Numbered from the stretch's first letter, positions 25,560 through 35,392 are shown. The stretch is DNA of 64,000 nt from Mesorhizobium zhangyense (GCF_011045115.1 NZ_JAAKZG010000005.1:1-64000), one strand, 5' to 3'. A program made the numbers and translations. The notes: generated by a model not told the origin, from the sequence alone.

Positions 25560-25780
25560 ACATTTCTGACACCTTTTGCACAAGCTGCCGCCTCAATGTC
25601 AGTCGACTTTGCGGGTGTTGCCTGAGACGGTTCGGTCCGGCACCGGCCTGTAAACCCCAAGCCCCCCGCCCACGGGTCAGAGTCGGATCGAACCAACCTC
25701 AGCTTCCCAAGGGGGCTGAGTGCGACGATCCCAAATAAATTGGAACCGGTGTCAGCTCAGTTTGGCCCCGGTTTTTTGTT
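25560..25780 (+). ncRNA. Candidate structured ncRNA (6S-like architecture), ~200 nt
   Basis: The 460-base gap between the DUF2794 start and the DUF1223 stop has no credible ORF but nested long-range pairing on the plus strand. CTGACACC (25566-25573) pairs with GGTGTCAG (25749-25756). TTGCAC nearby can pair with GTGCGA. CTGAG (25622-25626) pairs with CTCAG (25698-25702). An 11-bp helix GGTTCGGTCCG (25629-25639) pairs with CGGATCGAACC (25684-25694) with one G-U. A competing local hairpin CTCAGC/GCTGAG lies on the 3' side. A terminal closing stem, large central bubble and apical stem are the plan of 6S RNA, and an intrinsic terminator ends it. It could instead be a rhizobial trans-acting sRNA. 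Identity is unproven. Confidence 0.55.
25745..25778 (+). terminator. Rho-independent terminator of the candidate ncRNA
   Basis: AACCGG (25745-25750) pairs with CCGGTT (25769-25774) and is followed by TTTTTT. No plus-strand protein gene lies upstream, which supports a plus-strand RNA gene. Confidence 0.65.
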
Positions 25781-25866
25781 GGCAGAATGCCGGTGGCAGC
25801 CGCATTCGGCTTGCGAAGAAGTATCCCGCCGGCCGCTTCAGATAGCGCCTGAGCAATACAAATCCG

Positions 25867-26631
25867 TCAGATGCGGTTGCCATCCGACTTGCGGTAGATG
25901 GCGGCACCCAGGACGGGCCCGGGCATGCCATCCTTGCCGACTGCCTGGAGCAGCACGGCAAAGCCGCCCTTGGTGGCGATCTTGGTTGCCGGCAATTCGT
26001 ATCTGGCGGCCTTCCCGTGCCACATCCCGGCGCTCTGGATATCTGACACGGCGTTGACGTAGGTGACCGTGCGGCCCTTGTTCTCGCCCCGGGGCACGGC
26101 AATTGCCTGCGGCGCATCGAAATAGACCAGAACGACATGGGCCTTGGCGGAGCTCTGGCTCGCCGCCGATCCCGTTTCAATGACCAGGCTTTCGCCGGTA
26201 AGCTTGACGCTCACGTCGACGCTGAGGCCTTGCTCGGCTTTGTTCAGTTCGTCGAACGCATCCAGTATGTCGTCACGTTTGGCGCCGTTGACGTGAATGC
26301 GCCCGTTTATCACTGCCTGGGGTGTGTAGACGGAGCGTGTCCCGAAGGAGCGCATATAGGCGTATTGGCGGTCGGTGCTGTCGGGGCTGCTGAGCGTGTC
26401 GCGCCAGCCAAGATAGTCCCAGTAGTCGACATGATAGGCGAGCGCCACATAGTCACCCTTGGTGGCAAATTTTTCGAACAGGGCATCCGCCGGGGGGCAG
26501 GAACTGCAGCCCTGGCTGGTGAACAGCTCGATCACACCTAGAGGCCGCGTGCCATCGGCTGTTGCCGCCGCCGTGAGGGCCGGCATCGCCAGCGCTACCA
26601 CCGCCAGCCGAGAGAAAAAACGCAATTCCAT
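25867..26631 (-). CDS. DUF1223 secreted thioredoxin-like protein
   Basis: A 254-residue protein with a signal peptide (about residues 1-25). The DUF1223 domain starts GVIELFTSQGCSSCPPADALFEKF (about 32-55); the CSSC pair is a thioredoxin-fold-like CxxC. Further conserved parts are YHVDYWDYLGWRDTLSSP and RQYAYMRSFGTRSVYTPQAVING (about 72-110), which are characteristic of this family. The family is common in alphaproteobacteria; a periplasmic redox role is plausible but unproven. In Rhizobiales it is often found near acnA and ccm genes, as here. Confidence 0.88.
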   Translation of the reverse strand: MELRFFSRLAVVALAMPALTAAATADGTRPLGVIELFTSQGCSSCPPADALFEKFATKGDYVALAYHVDYWDYLGWRDTLSSPDSTDRQYAYMRSFGTRSVYTPQAVINGRIHVNGAKRDDILDAFDELNKAEQGLSVDVSVKLTGESLVIETGSAASQSSAKAHVVLVYFDAPQAIAVPRGENKGRTVTYVNAVSDIQSAGMWHGKAARYELPATKIATKGGFAVLLQAVGKDGMPGPVLGAAIYRKSDGNRI

Positions 26632-26823
26632 GGTCGTTCCACAATCCCCACCGGCCTTTGGCCGGGTTTTTCATTGCCGAAACAATAGGCAGTGCGACAA
26701 TCAACGGGAAGTCACGTTGCGGTGACACATTGACCTGGATGCGCCCTTTTAGTGTTGTAACGAGTGGTAAAGGTGCCAGGGCTAACGTCAAGATATTGAA
26801 GCTCCAGCCAAGAACTTTCGAGA

Positions 26824-27501
26824 ATGCCTAACACCCTTTTCGATCATGTCGATCTCTACTGCGAAAGATTGGGCCCGGAACTCTGGGCGGAGCCGGCCAA
26901 TGCGCTGACCAATCTGGCCTTTGTGCTCGCCGGCCTGTGGGGTGTGCGGGAAGTGCGTAGGCGCGACACCGGCACATTCGCCGAAGTGCTGGCTTGGTGG
27001 GCCGTGGCGATCGGCATCGGCTCGGCACTGTTCCATACCTTCGCCAACCGGCTGACGATCTGGGCCGACGTTCTGCCGATTGCCGGCTTCACCCTTGCCT
27101 ATACGCTTCTGAATCTGCGCCGCTTTCTCGGCTTCGGCTGGCCGAAGTCGATCGCGATCTTTGTGGGCTTCTATGCGGTGGTCGGATTTCTAACCTTCAT
27201 GGTGCCCGACTGGCTGCGGCTGGCCTCGAACGGCTCTACGGGCTATCTGCCGCCGTTCCTGGCCCTGATCTTCTTTGGTTTGCTGGTGGTCTGGCATGGA
27301 AAGCCGGCAGGTTGGTACAATCTGGCAGCGGCGGCGATCTTCGTCGCGTCGGTCACCTTCCGCGCCATCGATCCCGTGGTGTGCGACACGTTTCCGCTTG
27401 GCACGCACTTCCTGTGGCACATCCTCAATGGGCTAATGCTGGGCGTGCTGTTGATGGCCGTCGCGAAGTATGGTGGTTTGCATCGGACATCACCACGATA
27501 G
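26824..27501 (+). CDS. Ceramidase-like integral membrane protein
   Basis: A 225-residue protein with seven hydrophobic segments. It has the signature of the alkaline ceramidase (CREST) family: YCERLGPELWAEPANALTNLAF near the N-terminus (about residues 12-33), GIGSALFHTFANRLTIWADVLP (about 64-85) with a conserved His and Asp, and THFLWHILNG near the C-terminus (about 197-206). In the family these His and Asp residues hold a catalytic zinc. Whether this bacterium makes sphingolipids is unknown, so the natural substrate may be another lipid amide. A PD40 protein gene follows at 28 nt in the same direction. Confidence 0.8.
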   Translation: MPNTLFDHVDLYCERLGPELWAEPANALTNLAFVLAGLWGVREVRRRDTGTFAEVLAWWAVAIGIGSALFHTFANRLTIWADVLPIAGFTLAYTLLNLRRFLGFGWPKSIAIFVGFYAVVGFLTFMVPDWLRLASNGSTGYLPPFLALIFFGLLVVWHGKPAGWYNLAAAAIFVASVTFRAIDPVVCDTFPLGTHFLWHILNGLMLGVLLMAVAKYGGLHRTSPR

Positions 27502-27529
27502 CTCCATCTCGACATCAGGATATTCAGCG

Positions 27530-28447
27530 GTGAAAGCATCCAGCAAAAGCATGCGCCCCGACGCGAGGGCGCGACGGCTCAAGGCCGGTCATTTCAGCGA
27601 GCTGACGGTGATCGACCGCGACGGCGGGCAGTCCCGCGTCGTCTACGACAGCGGCGAACTGATCGAGGCGCCGAACTGGACGCCCGACGGAAAATGGCTG
27701 GTCTATAATAGCGACGGACGCCTGTTCCGGATCTCGCTCGACGGCAGCGACGGACCGCACCGCATCAACAGCGCGCCGGTCGAAAACCTCAACAACGATC
27801 ACGTGATCGCGCCCGACGGGCAGAGCATCTTCGTCACCGCTTATGACGGCCATCTCTACGTCCTGCCATTTGCTGGCGGGATACCCACAAGAGTTTCCCG
27901 GGAGACGGAGCGGGGCCTGCGTCACTATCTGCATGGCATCTCGCCCGATGGCGCGACGCTGGCCTATGTCGGCATGGACCGCACGCCCGAGGGCGTGGCG
28001 ACGACCTGGATCTGCACGATGGCGGCTGCGGGCGGCGGCGATGTCTTTCTCACCGACGGCGCCTGTCCTGTGGACGGACCGGAATTTTCGGCGGACGGAG
28101 AATGGATCTATTTCAACTCCGAAGCGGCGGCGGAGAGGCCCGGCCATGCGCAGATCTTCCGCATGCGCCGCGATGGCAGCGGGCTGGAGCAGTTGACGCA
28201 TGATGCGCGGGTGAACTGGTTTCCGCATCCGTCGCCGGACGGCTCACTGGTGGTATATCTCAGCTATCCCCAAGGCACGACGGGACATCCCGCCGACCGC
28301 GACGTGATCCTGCGCATGATGGACCCGGAGGGAAGGAACGCCCGTGACCTCGACGCTTTCCATGGCGGGCAGGGCACGATCAACGTCAATTCCTGGTCGC
28401 CCGATTCGCGGTTCTTCGCCTATGTGCGGTATCCGAGGTACGGTTAG
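27530..28447 (+). CDS. TolB-like PD40 beta-propeller protein
   Basis: A 305-residue protein made of WD40-like PD40 repeats, with repeated blocks such as PNWTPDGKWLVYNSDGRLFRI, HGISPDGATLAYVG, PEFSADGEWIYFNS, PHPSPDGSLVVYLS and NSWSPDSRFFAYVRYP. No signal peptide is evident, so unlike TolB it is probably cytoplasmic. The GTG at 27530 has an AGGA site upstream; an ATG at 27551 is the alternative. Such propellers bind ligands or proteins, and no catalytic residues are obvious. It follows the ceramidase-like gene and may be co-transcribed. Confidence 0.82.
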   Translation: MKASSKSMRPDARARRLKAGHFSELTVIDRDGGQSRVVYDSGELIEAPNWTPDGKWLVYNSDGRLFRISLDGSDGPHRINSAPVENLNNDHVIAPDGQSIFVTAYDGHLYVLPFAGGIPTRVSRETERGLRHYLHGISPDGATLAYVGMDRTPEGVATTWICTMAAAGGGDVFLTDGACPVDGPEFSADGEWIYFNSEAAAERPGHAQIFRMRRDGSGLEQLTHDARVNWFPHPSPDGSLVVYLSYPQGTTGHPADRDVILRMMDPEGRNARDLDAFHGGQGTINVNSWSPDSRFFAYVRYPRYG

Positions 28448-28499
28448 ATCGTTTCAGGTCTTGGTGGCGGCGTAGACTTCCCCTACCGCATAAGAATTC

Positions 28500-28655
28500 G
28501 ACCCCTCTCCGTCTCGGGCTTTGCCCGAGCCACCTCTCCCCGCAAGCGGGGCGAGGAACCTGGGTTCTGCAAGGTCGCCACCCGTCAGGGCTTGGGTTCC
28601 TCGCCCCATGAAATGGGGAGAGGTGGCTCGGCGAAGCCGAGACGGAGAGGGGGTC
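28500..28655. repeat. Palindromic mosaic element, family B copy 1
   Basis: It fills most of the gap between the PD40 gene and acnA. The left arm has hairpins CTCGGGC-TTT-GCCCGAG and CCCCGC-AA-GCGGGG. The right arm has CCCCAT-GAA-ATGGGG and CTCGGC-GAA-GCCGAG. Outer ends (CCCTCTCCGTCTCG / CGAGACGGAGAGGG) and inner ends (GCGAGGAACC / GGTTCCTCGC) are complementary, so the arms can also pair with each other. The centre contains GGGTTCTGCAAGGTCGCC. A related copy is at 34194-34380. Confidence 0.85.
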
Positions 28656-28714
28656 GGCCGTGTCATATGTGATCATCCTGCCGTGAACGAAGAGAAGGTC
28701 GCAGCCCGCAAGCA

Positions 28715-28745
28715 AAAAGGCCCGCGACATCATCGCGGGCCTTTT
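28715..28745 (-). terminator. Rho-independent terminator after acnA
   Basis: A perfect 12-bp stem AAAAGGCCCGCG / CGCGGGCCTTTT with a 7-nt loop. On the minus strand it ends in TTTTT. It lies 30 nt past the acnA stop. It is also symmetric enough to stop plus-strand transcription. Confidence 0.9.
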
Positions 28746-28774
28746 CATTTCGACGGTTGCGTCGGGCTATGCCG

Positions 28775-31465
<2,691 letters not shown>

Positions 31466-31668
31466 GTGCGATCCATCCTTGTCTGTTCAGCCTGAAAGGG
31501 AACGGACTCCGATGGGCATGCAATCACGCGCAAAGGTGCGGGTACGGCCATTTCCGCTGTCCGGTCCCAAGCAACCCGAGCCGTTCAAGGCGGCGCGTGC
31601 GCTGGTTCGGCGCAAATTCATTTTACCGCACCGACCGCTGGTGTGGTTGGGTGGCATATAGAGAATTT

Positions 31669-31685
31669 TCTGGAATAGTTCTAGA
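31669..31685. promoter_or_regulatory. Iron control element (Irr box)-like palindrome between acnA and ccmA
   Basis: TCTGGAA-TAG-TTCTAGA is an imperfect inverted repeat with the same TTC/GAA half-site geometry as the rhizobial ICE consensus recognised by Irr. It lies 67 nt before ccmA and 204 nt before acnA, both plausible heme/iron-regulated genes. Caution: a similar string, TTTTCTGGAATTGCTCTAG, occurs at 61016-61034 between two unrelated gene ends, so it may belong to a short dispersed repeat. The rest of this 286-nt gap shows no gene. Confidence 0.4.
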
Positions 31686-31751
31686 CCGGTTTTGGGCAAA
31701 TTTGCTGCGACGCACATTGGCCGCTAGGAATATTCCGATGACGGGGGAGCA

Positions 31752-32366
31752 ATGCGGCTGATTGCCGAAAATCTGGGCGGGCAACGCGGCGGCGAAACGG
31801 TGTTTTCGGGCATAGGTTTTACGCTCGGCGAGGGCGAAGGCCTGGTCGTGACCGGCCCGAACGGCGCCGGCAAGTCGACGCTGCTGCGCGTTGTCGCAGG
31901 CCTGTTGCCGGTGTCGGAGGGCGCGGTCGGGCTCGAGGGTGGTGGCGAGGAATTTCCGATGCTCGGCTCGGCCTGTTACTATCTCGGCCATGAGAACGCG
32001 ATGAAGACGGCGCTGACGGTGACGGAAAATCTCGTCTTCTGGCAGGATTTCTTCGGGCGGGCGCTTCTGGAGCCGATGGAGGCGCTGGAGATGGTCGGGC
32101 TCGAAACCATCGGCCATCTGCCTTTCGGTTATCTGTCGACCGGCCAGCGCCGGCGCGTGGCGATCGCCAAGCTGCTGGTCAGCCATCGCCCGGTCTGGCT
32201 GCTGGATGAGCCGACGGCGGGATTGGACAAGGCCTCGGAAGTGCAGTTTTCCGAGCTGATGAAGGTTCATCTGGAAGATGGCGGGATGATTGTGGCGGCG
32301 ACGCATCTGCCGCTGGGGCTGGAGGGGGTACAGGCCTTGAGGATGGGGGGAGAGCAGGATGCTTAA
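31752..32366 (+). CDS. ccmA: Heme exporter ATP-binding protein CcmA
   Basis: A 204-residue ABC ATPase of the cytochrome c maturation (system I) complex. Walker A is GPNGAGKST (about residues 36-44), the signature LSTGQRRRVAIAKLL (about 129-143), and Walker B WLLDEPTAGLDKAS (about 150-163). It works with CcmB, CcmC and CcmD to release holo-CcmE. The 246-nt gap to ccmB is unusual for this operon and is due to a 177-bp inverted repeat element. A possible iron-control palindrome is upstream. Confidence 0.95.
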   Translation: MRLIAENLGGQRGGETVFSGIGFTLGEGEGLVVTGPNGAGKSTLLRVVAGLLPVSEGAVGLEGGGEEFPMLGSACYYLGHENAMKTALTVTENLVFWQDFFGRALLEPMEALEMVGLETIGHLPFGYLSTGQRRRVAIAKLLVSHRPVWLLDEPTAGLDKASEVQFSELMKVHLEDGGMIVAATHLPLGLEGVQALRMGGEQDA

Positions 32367-32386
32367 CCTCCATTATGGACGTTTGC

Positions 32387-32563
32387 GCCCTACGTTGCCC
32401 CCCTCTGTCCTGCCGGACATCTCCCCCACAGGTGGGGAGATCAGCGGTGGTGATGTCGGCCCCTCTTCTGCAGAGCTGGAGATTGAGGAAACCGTCGATG
32501 ACAGCCTAATCTCCCCACCTGTGGGGGAGATGTCCGGCAGGACAGAGGGGGGCAACGTAGGGC
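32387..32563. repeat. Large inverted-repeat element, family A copy 2 (177 bp)
   Basis: Perfect 55-nt inverted arms (32387-32441 and 32509-32563) around a 67-nt centre. It is the same family as 20573-20726, but the arm hairpin is GTCC-TGCC-GGAC in place of GGCC-TGCC-GGCC. The changes occur in both hairpin strands and in both arms, so pairing is kept. It sits between ccmA and ccmB. Its outer GCCCTACGTTG is the complement of the right flank of copy 1. No ORF. Confidence 0.92.
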
Positions 32564-32612
32564 TACAACCTGAACGACATCACGCCATCGCACCCCGGCG
32601 GGAAGCCACCCA

Positions 32613-33278
32613 ATGCTAGCCCTCTACCTCCGCGATGTCAGGCTGGGCATCCGCGCCGGTGGCGGGGCGCTGACGGGCGTGCTGTTCTTCCTGGCCGTCA
32701 TTGCGACAATTCCCTTCGGCGTCGGCCCGGATCTCAACCTGCTGGCCCGCATCGGTCCGGCGATCCTGTGGATCGGGGCGCTGCTGGCCTCGCTGCTCGG
32801 CCTTGACCGGCTGTTCCAGGCCGATCGCGAGGATGGTTCGCTCGATCTTTTGATCCTGGCCAACGACCGCCACCTGCTGGCCTTCACCGTCTTCGTGAAA
32901 TGCCTGGCGCACTGGACGGCGAGCGTGCTGCCGCTGGTAATCGCTGCCCCGCTGCTCGGCCTGTTCATGAACATGGAGCCGCTGGGCATTGGGGCCGCCG
33001 CACTGACGCTGCTGGTCGGCACGCCGGCCATCACCTTCATTGGGGCTGCCGGTGCGGCCGTTGCCGTGGCGCTGCCGCGCGGTGGCCTTCTGGTGTCGGT
33101 GCTGGTGCTGCCGTTGGTCATTCCGGTGCTGATCTTCGGCGTTTCGGCAAGCTATGGCGCAGTCGCCGAGCCGGACCCGTTCCTGCCGCCATTTTTGATC
33201 CTTTGCGCGCTGACGCTGTTTCTGGCGGTCGTCGGGCCGGTTGCGGCGGCGCTGGCGCTGCGCTGGGGCGCGGATTGA
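32613..33278 (+). CDS. ccmB: Heme exporter permease CcmB
   Basis: A 221-residue inner-membrane protein with six hydrophobic segments. Family features include the N-terminal LYLRDVRLGIRAGG, the LDRLFQADREDGSLDLL block (about residues 69-85) and KCLAHW (about 95-100). CcmB forms the membrane part of the CcmAB ATPase in cytochrome c maturation. ccmC, normally next, is absent; only 153 nt separate the ccmB stop from ccmD. Confidence 0.95.
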   Translation: MLALYLRDVRLGIRAGGGALTGVLFFLAVIATIPFGVGPDLNLLARIGPAILWIGALLASLLGLDRLFQADREDGSLDLLILANDRHLLAFTVFVKCLAHWTASVLPLVIAAPLLGLFMNMEPLGIGAAALTLLVGTPAITFIGAAGAAVAVALPRGGLLVSVLVLPLVIPVLIFGVSASYGAVAEPDPFLPPFLILCALTLFLAVVGPVAAALALRWGAD

Positions 33279-33431
33279 ACCCCATCACGATCCGGTCATC
33301 GCGCATTCGTCGCACTTTAGGTCGATTGCGGCCAAGCGGCAGCGCGGCTATGTAACGGCGATGAGCCAGCAGCGCCCATATTCTTTCGCGATACTGTCCA
33401 CGCGCCCGGCTTTCCGGCATCGGAGGCGGTC
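33279..33431 (+). other. Gap where ccmC would be expected (possible deletion scar)
   Basis: The 153 bases between ccmB and ccmD contain no ccmC, which would need about 750 nt. There is a short open frame, ATG at 33361 to the TGA at 33433-33435, of 24 codons starting MSQQRPYSF and ending RHRRRS. Its stop overlaps the ccmD ATG as ATGA, the coupling expected for a ccmC-ccmD junction. This could be the fused start and end of a deleted ccmC, but no residue pattern proves it. Confidence 0.4.
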
Positions 33432-33602
33432 ATGAGCGTGCATGACATGTATGTTTCGGCAGCCTACGGCATTTCGGTGTTGGTGATCGCCGGACTGGTG
33501 TTCTGGATCATCGCCGACCAGCGCGCGCGTCAGCGCGAGATGGCCGAGCTCGAGGCGAGCGGTGCAAGGCGGCGCTCCGACCGCACCGGTAAAGCGAAAT
33601 GA
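33432..33602 (+). CDS. ccmD: Heme exporter protein CcmD (56 aa)
   Basis: A small gene of 57 codons: a short N-terminus (MSVHDMYVSAAYG), one transmembrane helix (about residues 12-28, ISVLVIAGLVFWIIA), then a charged Arg/Glu tail. Size, topology and position immediately before ccmG identify CcmD, which stabilises the CcmABC complex and helps holo-CcmE release. It is preceded by GGAGG (33422-33426) 5 nt before the ATG, and its stop overlaps the ccmG start (ATGA). Confidence 0.88.
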   Translation: MSVHDMYVSAAYGISVLVIAGLVFWIIADQRARQREMAELEASGARRRSDRTGKAK

Positions 33603-34180
33603 CGCTGCAAGCCGAACCGCAAAAGCCGCGGCGCAAACTGCTGGCGCTTCTGCCGCTGGTGATTTTCCTGCTGCTTGCCGGTATCTTCCTGATGCAGCTA
33701 CTGTCAGGGCGCGACGTTGCGGTGGTGCCTTCGGCCCTGATCGGCGAGACGGCGCCCGAAACGAAACTGCCACCGCTGGAAGGCGTTTCGCTGCCGGGTC
33801 TCGAATCGAGCGCGTTTGCCGGCAAGGTCACGCTGGTGAATGTCTTTGCCTCCTGGTGCGCGCCGTGCCGTGAGGAGCATCCGGTGCTGATGGCGCTGTC
33901 GCAGGACAAGCGCTTTTCGATCGCCGGGCTGAACTACAAGGATAAATCCGAAAACGCCCGGCGCTTTCTCGGCGATCTCGGCAATCCCTACAGCGCCATC
34001 GGCACCGACGATGCCGGCCGCTCGGCTATCGACTGGGGCGTCTATGGCGTCCCTGAAACCTTCGTCATCGGCAAGGACGGCAAGATCGCCTTCAAGCACA
34101 CCGGCCCGATCACGGTGCAATCGGCGCAGACGGTGCTTTTGCCGGAAATCGAGAAGGCGCTGGCAGCGCCGGCGCGGTAG
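33599..34180 (+). CDS. ccmG: Thiol:disulfide interchange protein CcmG (DsbE)
   Basis: A 193-residue periplasmic thioredoxin anchored by one N-terminal helix (about residues 18-38, LLALLPLVIFLLLAGIFLMQ). The active site is ASWCAPCREEHPVL (WCxxC, about 89-92), with the family cis-Pro region YGVPETFVI (about 156-164). CcmG reduces apocytochrome c or CcmH before heme attachment. It is coupled to ccmD by a 4-nt overlap. The ccmE/F/H genes are not nearby, as is common in rhizobia, where a separate cycHJKL cluster exists. Confidence 0.95.
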   Translation: MTLQAEPQKPRRKLLALLPLVIFLLLAGIFLMQLLSGRDVAVVPSALIGETAPETKLPPLEGVSLPGLESSAFAGKVTLVNVFASWCAPCREEHPVLMALSQDKRFSIAGLNYKDKSENARRFLGDLGNPYSAIGTDDAGRSAIDWGVYGVPETFVIGKDGKIAFKHTGPITVQSAQTVLLPEIEKALAAPAR

Positions 34181-34193
34181 AACCGAAGATTTC

Positions 34194-34380
34194 CCTTCTC
34201 CGTCTCGGCTTCGCCGAGCCACCTCTCCCCATTTCATGGGGCGAGGAACCCAAGTTCTGCAAAGTCGCGATCTCGGCGGGCTCCGGTTCCTCGCCCCGCT
34301 TGCGGGGGGGCCGAAGGACGGGCGAGACCCGCGGCTCGCCCCGGCAAGGTGGCTCGGCGAAGCCGAGACGGAGAGGGGTC
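34194..34380. repeat. Palindromic mosaic element, family B copy 2 (with inserted segment)
   Basis: Related to 28500-28655. The left arm has CTCGGC-TTC-GCCGAG and CCCCAT-TTC-ATGGGG. The right arm has CCCCGC-TT-GCGGGG and CTCGGC-GAA-GCCGAG. The arms are therefore reversed relative to copy 1, while the centre (AAGTTCTGCAAAGTCGCG) keeps the same direction. About 40 extra bases (roughly 34307-34348) are inserted between the two hairpins of the right arm. It fills the gap between ccmG and the BASS transporter gene. Confidence 0.85.
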
Positions 34381-34498
34381 TTGGCGAGGGCGAAGTTCAC
34401 ACACTCACCACAACCATAGCGTTTGACATACTCCCTTGATGTCTTAACTTCCCTTGCAACAGGGCCGGGCAACGGCTCGCAACAAGGGGGGAGTCAAA

Positions 34499-35383
34499 AT
34501 GCAGGATAGTTCCGCGCTCGCAATCTTTCTGCCGCTGGCGCTCGGCGTCATCATGCTTGGCCTCGGGCTTTCGCTGACGGTCGCCGATTTCCGCAATGTG
34601 CTGAAGCATCCCAAGGCGGTGGTGGTGGCGCTGCTGTGCCAGGTCGTGATCCTGCCGATCGCCTGCCTTGGTTTGATCTATGCGTTCGGCCTGTCGCCTG
34701 CGCTGGCTGTCGGCATGATGCTGTTGGCGGCAAGCCCGGGCGGCACTTCGGCCAATCTCTACAGCCACCTCGCCGGCGGCGATGTAGCGCTCAACATCAC
34801 GCTGACGGCGATCAATTCGGCGCTGGCGTTGTTCACCCTGCCGCTCATCGTCAATTTTTCGCTGATCCAGTTTTTTGGCGAGGGCAAGGTCATTCCGCTG
34901 CAATTCTCCAAGGTCATGCAGGTGTTCGTCATCGTGCTCGGGCCGGTGCTGATCGGCATGTGGCTGCGCAGCAAATTTCCGGGCCTCGCCGACCGGCTGG
35001 AGAAGCCGGTGAAAATCCTCTCGGCGGTGTTCCTGTTCGCGGTCGTGCTGGTCGCGCTGATCCAGGAGTGGGATACGCTGGTGACATGGGCGCCGATTGT
35101 CGGTCTTGCCACGCTCGTCTTCAACCTGATCAGCCTCGCCGTCGGCTATTTCGGGCCGCGCCTGGCGGGCATCGACAGGCGGCAGGCGACCGCGATCGGC
35201 ATGGAGATCGGCATTCACAACGGCACGCTGGCGATTGCCATCGCGCTTAGTCCAGTGCTGCTCAACAATGCGACCATGGCCATTCCGGCGGCTATCTACG
35301 GCTTGATCGCCTTCATAACCGCTGCCATCTTCGGTGCGTGGCTGAAGCGCAAGCATGCTGTGCCGGTGACGACCGCCGGCTGA
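34499..35383 (+). CDS. Bile acid:sodium symporter (BASS) family transporter
   Basis: A 294-residue inner-membrane protein with nine to ten hydrophobic segments. Family hallmarks are MLLAASPGGTSANLYSHLAGGDVALNITLT (about residues 75-104) and EIGIHNGTLAIAIALS (about 237-252), the crossing-helix regions that bind sodium and substrate. In bacteria these carry bile acids, pantothenate, keto acids or other organic anions; the substrate is unknown. The start at 34499 has a GGGGGGAG site. DUF2332 follows 9 nt downstream and is likely co-transcribed. Confidence 0.9.
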   Translation: MQDSSALAIFLPLALGVIMLGLGLSLTVADFRNVLKHPKAVVVALLCQVVILPIACLGLIYAFGLSPALAVGMMLLAASPGGTSANLYSHLAGGDVALNITLTAINSALALFTLPLIVNFSLIQFFGEGKVIPLQFSKVMQVFVIVLGPVLIGMWLRSKFPGLADRLEKPVKILSAVFLFAVVLVALIQEWDTLVTWAPIVGLATLVFNLISLAVGYFGPRLAGIDRRQATAIGMEIGIHNGTLAIAIALSPVLLNNATMAIPAAIYGLIAFITAAIFGAWLKRKHAVPVTTAG

Positions 35384-35392
35384 AAGGCGAGA

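Noticed and set aside
25684-25700. A tRNA T-arm-like GGTTCGATCC on the minus strand
   Set aside because: No acceptor stem, anticodon arm or D-arm can be drawn around it. The segment is one side of a longer helix of the plus-strand RNA candidate.
33241-33435. A 64-codon plus-strand open frame across the ccmB-ccmD gap as a gene
   Set aside because: Its first part is an out-of-frame reading of the ccmB end. Only the last 24 codons are of interest, as a possible scar.
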